Source: JBBRLG01 sp038231495 (GTDB lineage: Bacteria > Planctomycetota > Planctomycetia > Gemmatales > Gemmataceae). From it: 9,001 nucleotides of DNA. This document shows, piece after piece, positions 1 to 4,967 of the stretch. The notes beneath the pieces are model-generated. The model saw nothing but the letters and a program-made list of their open reading frames with translations. It had not been told where the DNA came from and ran no database searches. The DNA is taken from positions 1 through 9,001 of the forward strand of contig JBBRLG010000296.1 of the NCBI GenBank assembly GCA_038231495.1, read 5' to 3'. Both the position numbers and the translations under genes were made by a program. Within the stretch, counting starts at the first letter, position 1, and each line of letters opens with the position of its first letter.

Positions 1-17
1 CCCCCTTCGTAAGGGGG
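1..17. repeat. short perfect hairpin at the left edge
   Basis: CCCCCTT (1-7) pairs with AAGGGGG (11-17) around a 3-base CGT loop. The stem may continue outside the window, because two more G follow at 18-19. It lies 21 bases downstream of the stop of the small minus-strand gene. It could be a weak terminator. Equally, read on the minus strand, its GAAGGGGG could act as a ribosome binding site for a gene starting just outside the window, and the hairpin would then mask it. The sequence does not decide between these. Confidence 0.45.
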
Positions 18-38
18 GGAGAAGTTGCCGGTGAACGG

Positions 39-269
39 TTACCATTCGCCTTCCCGTCGCGTGTAGATCGCCTCGCGCGAGTCGTCCACGTCCTGGGCGA
101 CCACCATGTACGGGCGCATCTCGGCGAAGGTGTCAGCCGCGCCTGGCACGGGGGCAGCGGCCGTCGCCGGCTCCTCCACGAATACGATGGCCTCGCGCAC
201 CTCGCCGGGCATCCGGGCAAGGTTGTCGGCGATTTCCTGCTTGGTCCCCCGCAGCACATGCGCTGACAT
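39..269 (-). CDS. small antitoxin-like protein (76 aa)
   Basis: This encodes a 76-residue soluble protein. The start is the ATG at 269, chosen because GGGAG lies about 7 bases upstream and because the reading frame further upstream runs through the palindromic repeat. Residues 1-33 form a basic-then-acidic, probably helical and strand-forming N-terminus (RGTKQEIADNLARM, then EVREAIVFVEEP). An Ala/Pro-rich hinge follows at 34-46, then a C-terminal stretch with EMRPYMV and DDSREAIYTRREGE. Similar small proteins with an SREAIYTR-EGE tail are, as far as I recall, found in planctomycetes directly before PIN-domain toxins, so an antitoxin role is inferred. The expected partner would lie past position 1 and cannot be seen. 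The gene itself looks real; the function is uncertain. It could instead be an orphan protein. Confidence 0.65.
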   Translation of the reverse strand: MSAHVLRGTKQEIADNLARMPGEVREAIVFVEEPATAAAPVPGAADTFAEMRPYMVVAQDVDDSREAIYTRREGEW

Positions 270-314
270 CGTTAGCTCCCGTTGATGGCGACTGCTCCGC
301 CTCGAGTCTTCTTC

Positions 315-343
315 ATTGTTCCTGCGGGACGCCCGACAATCAA
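315..343 (-). promoter_or_regulatory. candidate promoter of the antitoxin-like gene
   Basis: On the minus strand TTGATT (338-343) and AACAAT (315-320) are separated by 17 bases and lie about 45 bases before the start codon at 269. Each box matches the sigma-70 consensus at four of six positions. The left flanking repeat of the palindromic element begins 13 bases further upstream (356). The call rests only on spacing and weak box matches. Confidence 0.3.
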
Positions 344-355
344 CCCTATTCGCCC

Positions 356-368
356 CACGGCCGCATGA
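356..368 (+). repeat. left 13-base direct repeat flanking the palindromic element
   Basis: CACGGCCGCATGA at 356-368 recurs exactly at 485-497, on the other side of the palindromic element. The last ten bases (GGCCGCATGA) are the likely target-site duplication, because the first three bases of the right copy also belong to the element's terminal repeat. Two extra G (369-370) separate the left copy from the element. Confidence 0.6.
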
Positions 369-370
369 GG

Positions 371-487
371 GTGTGGCAAAACTTTCGGGAGGTCTGCTGT
401 AGGACGGGCTTCCAGCCCGTCCAGAGGACACGGACGGGCTGGAAGCCCGTCCTACGGGAGAAAGCCCTCCCGAAAGATTTGCCACAC
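371..487. mobile_element. 117-bp MITE-like nested palindrome
   Basis: Nearly the whole element folds on itself. The outer arms at 371-392 and 466-487 match as inverted repeats with one mismatch in 22 (ends GTGTGGCAAA and TTTGCCACAC). The inner arms at 399-422 and 432-455 are 24-base perfect inverted repeats around a 9-base loop (423-431). Each inner arm is itself a hairpin, GGACGGGCT and AGCCCGTCC around TCC, so the DNA could fold as one long stem or as two side-by-side hairpins. Terminal inverted repeats, flanking direct repeats and no coding capacity fit a non-autonomous mobile element or a REP-like intergenic repeat. No transposase is present in the window. I recall the GGACGGGCTTCCAGCCCGTCC motif type being common between planctomycete genes, but copy number cannot be tested here. 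Confidence 0.7.
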
Positions 488-497
488 GGCCGCATGA
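485..497 (+). repeat. right 13-base direct repeat flanking the palindromic element
   Basis: This is an exact copy of the 13 bases at 356-368. Bases 485-487 overlap the end of the element's inverted repeat, leaving GGCCGCATGA (488-497) as the probable duplicated target. Confidence 0.6.
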
Positions 498-585
498 TCC
501 CCCGCGCCGAACTACCTTTCCCGTCGGAATAAAGGCCGTGTCAGATCGGGTTTTCAGCGCCGTAATGGGCTTTGCACGTACAAAC

Positions 586-624
586 GGTGTCAGCCGGAGC
601 CCCAACCCGGCTCTGCTCGACACC
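586..624. repeat. bulged hairpin, first of a four-hairpin run
   Basis: GGTGTC plus AGCCGG (586-597) pairs with CCGGCT (607-612) and GACACC (619-624); six bases (613-618) bulge out on the right arm. No coding frame is convincing here. It sits immediately before the longer hairpin at 629-676 and may be part of the same composite repeat. Confidence 0.45.
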
Positions 625-628
625 AGCG

Positions 629-676
629 CCGACCGAAGGTCTCCAGTCTTCGGAGGGAGAGGAGACCTTCGGTCGG
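629..676. repeat. 16-bp perfect inverted repeat
   Basis: The arm at 629-644 (contains CCGAAGGTCTCC) is the perfect inverse of the arm at 661-676, with a 16-base loop (645-660). The loop carries CTTCGG, which can also pair with the CCGAAG of the left arm, giving an alternative fold. It lies downstream of the stop of the 61-residue gene (810) on the minus strand, but the distance of more than 130 bases and the lack of a T tract argue against a simple terminator. Confidence 0.65.
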
Positions 677-682
677 TCGCAC

Positions 683-705
683 TGGCACGGCCGGAGACCG
701 TGCCA
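683..705. repeat. 8-bp hairpin with seven-base loop
   Basis: TGGCACGG (683-690) pairs with CCGTGCCA (698-705) around CCGGAGA. On the minus strand the loop reads TCTCCGG. The TCC core is shared with the inner hairpins at 402-422, suggesting related hairpin families. A further looser hairpin follows at 722-752 (GTTCCC and GGGAAC, with CCGCC and GGCGG inside). Confidence 0.55.
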
Positions 706-809
706 TAACAGGGACAACAGGGTTCCCGCCATGCCGGGCGGAGTTTGGGAACGAGGAAAAATGGCGCCCTGGGGGCATCGTTCGCCGCCGATCAAGCCCC
801 GAAGCCCGG

Positions 810-995
810 TCAGTTCCGGCTCGAATCGTCGGAAGACAAGTTCCGCAATTGGATCTCCGGTTCGCGGTTGCAATACGTGCCCCGGTAAATCGCGCACCAG
901 TCGTCGTGGTAGATGTCCACCCACAGCAATGACATGGTTGGAATCTTGCCTTGATCGAACAGCTTCTTCAGCTGCTTGTAATAATTGTGTTTCAT
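810..995 (-). CDS. 61-residue protein of unknown function, coupled to the upstream ATPase
   Basis: This small protein starts at the ATG at 995, which overlaps the TGA of the ATPase gene by four bases (ATGA); that arrangement suggests translational coupling and decided the start. An ATG 12 bases further upstream (1007) is possible. The N-terminus is basic and helical (KQLKKLFDQGK, 7-17). A hydrophobic and aromatic core follows (SLLWVDIYHDDWCAIYRG, 22-39), with Cys34 and Cys42, and then a polar acidic tail. The tryptophans, histidines and aspartates in the core look like a folded domain rather than a chance frame. I do not recognise the family. Being in an operon with a RepA-like ATPase suggests an accessory role for that protein, but this is inference only. 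Confidence 0.6.
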   Translation of the reverse strand: MKHNYYKQLKKLFDQGKIPTMSLLWVDIYHDDWCAIYRGTYCNREPEIQLRNLSSDDSSRN

Positions 996-2116
996 GGGGT
1001 CTCGCATCTGTCATCTCTGTCGTGTGAGAATTGGGTTCCAGCGTCGTCGTTCAGCACCTTTTCTCGCTGCTGGAGCGATTCAAACGGCAAGTTGAGCTGG
1101 CGCCGCTGGGCTTCCCATATCTCGTAGAGTGGATCCTGTTTCCAAACGGCTTCACGTTCCGGGAGCCAGTAGCGGAAGGGGTCGGCCTTGCGACCCGCGC
1201 CTTCGCAAACGATCAGGCCGCGCTCGACCGCGCCGTCGAGCCAACGCCATAGCGTCGTCGAATGGGGCTTTGCGAAGTCCGGCGGCCATTCCGCGACGAT
1301 GTCCTGGCGCGTCAGCTTTTGCGGGGCGTCGTCCAGAACCAACCGGAGCAGTTCCCAACAGGCCTGGAAATCCTCCTCCAGCGCGTCCGGTACGGGCAGA
1401 TAATCACTGCCCTCCGCATTGAGTTCCAGGAGCAGCCGGCGCGACGTCTCGGCATGGCGCGACAAGGCGAGGAAGCGGCGCTGCCGCGTCAACGGATCGC
1501 CGCCGGGGTGGCGCATTTCGATGGACACATCCACGTAGCCGAGCAAAGCCCCGGAACCCCGCGCCGCCTGGCCGAGCGGCTTCTCCCCTTTACCCGGATG
1601 GTGGAGCAACAAAGCCGCCATGCCGGCGGCCGTCAGCGCACGCAGAGGCAGGAGCGTTTCCAGGACGCTTTGAGCGTGGTTCTCGCAACGCAGGAAAGGG
1701 GCCAACGGGTCGAACACCGCCAGGTCGATGCCATGCTGTTCGTGCAGCGCGAGAATCCGGTCGAGAAGCGTCTGCCATTCCACTCGCTCCGGAATGGTGC
1801 GGAAAGGCTGGCAGATGAAGCAAACCTGGCCGCCAAAGTCATGGAGGCGGGCGCGGTCGGCCCACAGCGCGAGCGGCTCTTCCGACACCACCACCGACTT
1901 GCCGGGTTTGACTGCCAATCCAGCCAGCGGTCCGCCTTCTTTGCGCCGCGACAATAGCAGCGACAGCAGAGTCGTCTTGCCGGCTTTCCACTGGCTGGTC
2001 AGCAGGGTCAGGTTGCCCCGTGCGACGAATCCTTGCCACAACCAATCGACCGGTTGGGGTGCGGCGGCCGTAACTTCATGGTCCCACACCTCTTGGGGAA
2101 TGGTCACTTGTGTCAT
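992..2116 (-). CDS. RecA/RepA-like AAA ATPase with C-terminal winged helix
   Basis: This 374-residue protein belongs to the RepA-like branch of RecA-fold ATPases (AAA_25 type), which drive or regulate DNA replication on plasmids, phages and other mobile DNA. Walker A is SQWKAGKTT (41-49). Strand and Walker B are LAVFDPL (132-138). LLLHHPGKG (169-177) and RGSGALLGYVDVSIEM (186-201) match the His-His and sensor regions seen in this family. Residues 262-318 look like a winged helix (LTRQDIVAEW, then TTLWRWLDGAVERGLI), suggesting DNA binding. The last 55 residues are polar. The start at 2116 is supported by AAGGAA about 10 bases upstream. Primase, helicase, integrase and excisionase genes are absent nearby, so it may be an orphan or the remnant of an integrated element. 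It is followed, with overlap, by the 61-residue gene. Family assignment is firm; the biological role is not. Confidence 0.85.
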   Translation of the reverse strand: MTQVTIPQEVWDHEVTAAAPQPVDWLWQGFVARGNLTLLTSQWKAGKTTLLSLLLSRRKEGGPLAGLAVKPGKSVVVSEEPLALWADRARLHDFGGQVCFICQPFRTIPERVEWQTLLDRILALHEQHGIDLAVFDPLAPFLRCENHAQSVLETLLPLRALTAAGMAALLLHHPGKGEKPLGQAARGSGALLGYVDVSIEMRHPGGDPLTRQRRFLALSRHAETSRRLLLELNAEGSDYLPVPDALEEDFQACWELLRLVLDDAPQKLTRQDIVAEWPPDFAKPHSTTLWRWLDGAVERGLIVCEGAGRKADPFRYWLPEREAVWKQDPLYEIWEAQRRQLNLPFESLQQREKVLNDDAGTQFSHDRDDRCETP

Positions 2117-2137
2117 GGCAACAATTCCTTGGACGAG

Positions 2138-2182
2138 GAATTCGTTCGGGGGGGTGTCTGGGTGGGCGAATGAAACGAATTC
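2138..2182. promoter_or_regulatory. inverted repeat upstream of the ATPase gene
   Basis: GAATTCGTT (2138-2146) and AACGAATTC (2174-2182) are perfect 9-base inverted repeats with a 27-base spacer. They begin 22 bases upstream of the ATPase start codon, where an operator or leader hairpin would act. CGAAT at 2167-2171 is a partial extra copy of the half-site. Binding by the ATPase's own winged helix is a possible but untested explanation. Confidence 0.35.
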
Positions 2183-2247
2183 GGGAGAGTTGTTCTCCGC
2201 AGGTGTTTCCGCGAAGAACTACCTGCTCCACCGCAACGAATCCGCAG

Positions 2248-2431
2248 TTAAGATGATTGGACCATGAACGGGGACGAAATGGCAGGTTGGTAGAGGCGGC
2301 GCGCCCACCAGACGGGTAACCCCTGCCGCAGGCGCAGCAGTTGGCAAGGGTAGCCCTGATAACCATGGGCGTCGTCAATCGGTGTCGAGCGCGGGGTATC
2401 TCTGCTCGCAAAGCCGCAAGCGGCAAACCGG
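2248..2431 (-). pseudogene. open frame without a start, possible gene remnant
   Basis: In the 315-base gap between typA and the ATPase gene, one minus-strand frame stays open from the end of typA down to a TAA at 2248-2250. It encodes a protein-like stretch that includes HGYQGYPCQLLRLRQGLPVW and WARRLYQP, with a GC-rich third-position pattern. No ATG, and no start codon with a ribosome binding site, is visible upstream in this frame, and a second minus frame is also open over the same bases. It may be the tail of a decayed gene, a conserved repeat that happens to be open, or chance. I do not recognise a family. I see nothing else of note in 2183-2247. Confidence 0.2.
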
Positions 2432-4279
2432 TTACGCCTCCGCCGCCGCCTGCTTGCGGGCGAAACGCTTGCGGTCGTTCTCCTTCAAGAACGTCTTCCG
2501 CAGCCGGATCGCCTTCGGCGTGATCTCGACGTATTCGTCATCCTCGATGTACTCCAGCGCCGTTTCCAGGGTGAATTGACGCGGCGGCTTCAGGATCACT
2601 GCCTTGTCGGTGCCGCTGGCACGCATGTTTGTCAGCTTCTTCTCGCGGCAGACGTTTACGCCCAAATCGTTGTCGCGGCAGTGCTCGCCGACAACTTGGC
2701 CCTCGTACACCTGCTCGCCGGCCGGGATGAACTGGATGCCGCGGTCCTGCAAGTTGTCCAGCGCGAACGGCGTCGCCCGGCCCATCTCCGTCGAGACCAT
2801 TACGCCGTTGATCCGCCCCGGTATGCTGCCGCGCGCCGGTTGGTAGTCGTAAAAATTGTGATGCACGATCGCCTCGCCCTGCGTCGCGGTCATCAGGCGC
2901 GTGCCCAGGCCGATCAGGCCGCGGGCCGGAATCGTGAATTCAATGTGCGTCAGCGCGCCCTGGTTTTCCATCTTCATACACTCGGCCCGGCGGTTGCCGA
3001 CCAGTTCCATCACCGCACCCACCGATTGCGGCGGCACTTCGATCACCAAATACTCGATCGGCTCGTGGACCTCGCCGTCGATCTCCTTGGTAATCACGCG
3101 CGGCTTGCCGACCGACAGTTCAAAGCCCTCGCGGCGCATGTTTTCCAGCAGGATCGACAAGTGCAAGAGGCCGCGGCCGGCGACGTGGAACTCGTCGCGC
3201 TTCAACTCGTCGGGCCGCACTTGCAGCGCGACGTTCGATTGCAATTCCTTGTAAAGCCGTTCGCGCAGCTGGCGGCTGGTGACGTAAGTGCCTTCCTGGC
3301 CGACGAACGGCGAGTCGTTGATGCGGAAGATCATTTCCAGCGTCGGCTCGTCGATGACGATCGGCGGCAGCTGCACCGGGTTCTCGAACGCCGCGATCGT
3401 GTCGCCGATGTCCACGCCTTCGATGCCGACCACCGCACAGATGTCGCCGGCCGTGACCTCGTTGGTCTCGACGCGGCCCAGGCGCTCGAACAGGTAGAGT
3501 TGCGCCACGGTGTCTTCGAGGCGGGTGCCGTCGTGCTTGATGTGCGAGACGCGCTGGCCCTTCTTGATGGTGCCTGCGTTCACACGGCCGATGGCGATGC
3601 GGCCGACGTAGTCGCTGTGGTCCAGCGTGATGACGAGCATTTGCAACGGCGCCGTCTGGTCCACTTCGGGCGTGGGCACGTGCTTGAGGATGGCGTCGAA
3701 GAGCGGCGCCAGGGTGACCGGCTTCACGGCCATGTCGGTCGTGGCGATGCCCTGCCGGCCGGAGGCGTAGACCGTCGTGAAGTCCAGCGTGGCGTCGTCG
3801 GCACCCAACTCGACGAACAGGTCGAAGACGCCGTTGAGCACGTCGGTGACGCGGGCGTCGGGCCGGTCGATCTTGTTGATGACGACGATGGGCCGCAGGC
3901 CGCAGCCGAACGCCTTGCGCAGCACGAAGCGCGTTTGGGGCATGACGCCCTCGGCGGCGTCCACGAGGAGCAGGCAGCCGTCGGCCATGCGCAGCACGCG
4001 CTCGACCTCGCCGCCGAAATCCGCGTGGCCGGGCGTGTCGATGATGTTGATCTTCGTGTCGCCGAGCTTGACCGCAATGTTCTTGGCCAGGATGGTGATG
4101 CCGCGCTCGCGCTCGAGGTCGTTGGAGTCGAGGATCAGCCCGTGCTGGCCGCCCGCCAGCTTCTCCAGCTCTTCGCGCCGGAAGAGGCCGGATTGCCGGA
4201 GCATCTCGTCAACGAGGGTCGTTTTGCCATGATCGACGTGGGCGATGATCGCCACGTTACGGATGTCAGCACGTTTCAT
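2432..4279 (-). CDS. typA: ribosome-associated translational GTPase TypA/BipA
   Basis: This is a complete 615-residue TypA/BipA, the usual length for the family. The protein binds the ribosome in the GTP form at the site used by EF-G, and it supports 50S assembly and growth under stress or low temperature. The GTPase motifs are intact: AHVDHGKTT (13-21), RGIT (59-62), DTPGH (81-85) and NKID (135-138). EF-G-like domains II, III and V follow the GTPase domain, then the TypA-specific C-terminal domain, whose start is marked by the conserved GLIGLGTRLMTATQGEA region. The protein ends in a lysine- and arginine-rich tail (RLRKTFLKENDRKRFARKQ). The start at 4279 gives the canonical N-terminus and has GAGAG about 8 bases upstream. 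It is a single-gene unit, divergent from the phosphatase gene. A long open frame on the opposite strand is only its shadow. Confidence 0.98.
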   Translation of the reverse strand: MKRADIRNVAIIAHVDHGKTTLVDEMLRQSGLFRREELEKLAGGQHGLILDSNDLERERGITILAKNIAVKLGDTKINIIDTPGHADFGGEVERVLRMADGCLLLVDAAEGVMPQTRFVLRKAFGCGLRPIVVINKIDRPDARVTDVLNGVFDLFVELGADDATLDFTTVYASGRQGIATTDMAVKPVTLAPLFDAILKHVPTPEVDQTAPLQMLVITLDHSDYVGRIAIGRVNAGTIKKGQRVSHIKHDGTRLEDTVAQLYLFERLGRVETNEVTAGDICAVVGIEGVDIGDTIAAFENPVQLPPIVIDEPTLEMIFRINDSPFVGQEGTYVTSRQLRERLYKELQSNVALQVRPDELKRDEFHVAGRGLLHLSILLENMRREGFELSVGKPRVITKEIDGEVHEPIEYLVIEVPPQSVGAVMELVGNRRAECMKMENQGALTHIEFTIPARGLIGLGTRLMTATQGEAIVHHNFYDYQPARGSIPGRINGVMVSTEMGRATPFALDNLQDRGIQFIPAGEQVYEGQVVGEHCRDNDLGVNVCREKKLTNMRASGTDKAVILKPPRQFTLETALEYIEDDEYVEITPKAIRLRKTFLKENDRKRFARKQAAAEA

Positions 4280-4339
4280 TCGGGAACTCTCGGGACCAAA
4301 TCTTCACACCAAATACGCTTGTACTGGGAGCAATTCGGT

Positions 4340-4345
4340 ATTATA
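4340..4345 (-). promoter_or_regulatory. candidate -10 box for typA
   Basis: Read on the minus strand, 4340-4345 is a perfect TATAAT, 61 bases upstream of the typA start codon. No good -35 box sits at 16 to 18 bases; the nearest TTGACC (4370-4375) is 24 bases away, which is too far for a standard sigma-70 promoter. In the opposite direction TTGTAC (4319-4324) and TATAGG (4342-4347), 17 bases apart, are a weak candidate for the phosphatase gene, so the two promoters may overlap. Confidence 0.35.
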
Positions 4346-4429
4346 GGGGAATGTGCAAAGGTTCGCATAGGTCAAGTCTGATGAAGAAGGGGTGAGGCCG
4401 CAGTGAAGTCACACGAGAGGAAACCGACG

Positions 4430-4927
4430 ATGGAGTTGTACCTGATCCGGCACGGCGAGGCGTGGCCGCTGGCCGGCAGCGACGTGCAAGACGACGCCGA
4501 ACGACCGCTGACCGACACGGGTCACGCGCAGGCGCAAGGTCTGGCGGCGTCGTTGCAGCGGCACGGCGTCCACCTCGACCAGGTGGTGAGCAGCCCGTTG
4601 TTGCGCGCCCGGCAGACGGCGGAAGGGCTGATGCAGAACTGGAAGACACCCTTGCCGGAGTTGCTGTTGTGCGACGCCTTGGCCCCCGACACGGCCCGGT
4701 CGCGCAAGGTAACGAAGTTCCTCCTCAAGCTGACGGCCAAGTCGTTGGCGCTGGTGGGCCACATGCCAGACCTGGCCGACTACGCGGAGTGGCTGATCGG
4801 CAGCAAGAAGGCGCAGATCGCGATCGCCAAGGGCGGCGTGGCGCGGATCGACTGCGAAGGGGAAGTGCCGGACAAGGGCACGGGGACGCTGACGTGGTTG
4901 ATTACGCCGGAGTGGTGTAAGCCCTGA
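4430..4927 (+). CDS. sixA: SixA-type phosphohistidine phosphatase (histidine phosphatase superfamily)
   Basis: This 165-residue protein has the length and motifs of SixA, a small histidine phosphatase that removes phosphate from phosphohistidine in signalling or phosphotransfer proteins. The N-terminal ELYLIRHGEA places the catalytic RHG at 7-9, with His8 as the phosphate acceptor. SSPLLRARQTAEGL (54-67) supplies the phosphate-binding arginine, and LALVGHMPDL (106-115) the second catalytic histidine, His111. The ATG at 4430 was chosen because it starts directly before the first beta strand and AGAGGA lies about 8 bases upstream; a GTG at 4403 would add nine residues. No histidine kinase or phosphotransfer gene is near, so the in vivo substrate is unknown. 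It is a single gene, divergent from typA and convergent with the glycosyltransferase gene. Distant members of the superfamily act on small phosphoesters, which cannot be excluded. Confidence 0.88.
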   Translation: MELYLIRHGEAWPLAGSDVQDDAERPLTDTGHAQAQGLAASLQRHGVHLDQVVSSPLLRARQTAEGLMQNWKTPLPELLLCDALAPDTARSRKVTKFLLKLTAKSLALVGHMPDLADYAEWLIGSKKAQIAIAKGGVARIDCEGEVPDKGTGTLTWLITPEWCKP

Positions 4928-4930
4928 TGT

Positions 4931-4966
4931 CGCCGCTTGCGGCTTAGCGCTCAGCCGCAAGCGGCG
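4931..4966. terminator. hairpin between convergent genes, probable bidirectional terminator
   Basis: CGCCGCTTGCGGCT (4931-4944) and AGCCGCAAGCGGCG (4953-4966) are perfect 14-base inverted repeats around an 8-base loop. The hairpin fills the 40 bases between the stop of the phosphatase (4927) and the stop of the convergent glycosyltransferase (4968). There is no T tract on either side, so the role as terminator rests on position and stem strength. Thirteen bases of one arm recur next to the end of typA (2412-2424), so this is also a repeat family. Confidence 0.6.
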
Positions 4967-4967
4967 G

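Noticed and set aside
270..623. Upstream extension of the antitoxin-like gene to 194 residues
   Set aside because: It would translate the palindromic element and its flanks, giving low-complexity Arg/Ser/Gly sequence. The ATG at 269 has its own ribosome binding site.
572..1027. 151-codon plus-strand frame, and a 157-codon minus-strand frame over the same area
   Set aside because: Both run through the hairpins at 586-752 and over the 61-residue gene in other frames, with no recognisable protein character.
2076..2426. 116-codon minus-strand frame between typA and the ATPase
   Set aside because: It overlaps the ATPase start in another frame, has no ribosome binding site, and reads as Arg/Pro/Cys-rich shadow sequence; the other open frame there is slightly more protein-like.
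2576..4381. 601-codon open frame on the plus strand opposite typA
   Set aside because: It is exactly antisense to a full-length typA with all GTPase motifs, is dominated by Val, Asp, His, Arg and Ala, and shows no domain. Long antisense frames are expected in GC-rich genes.
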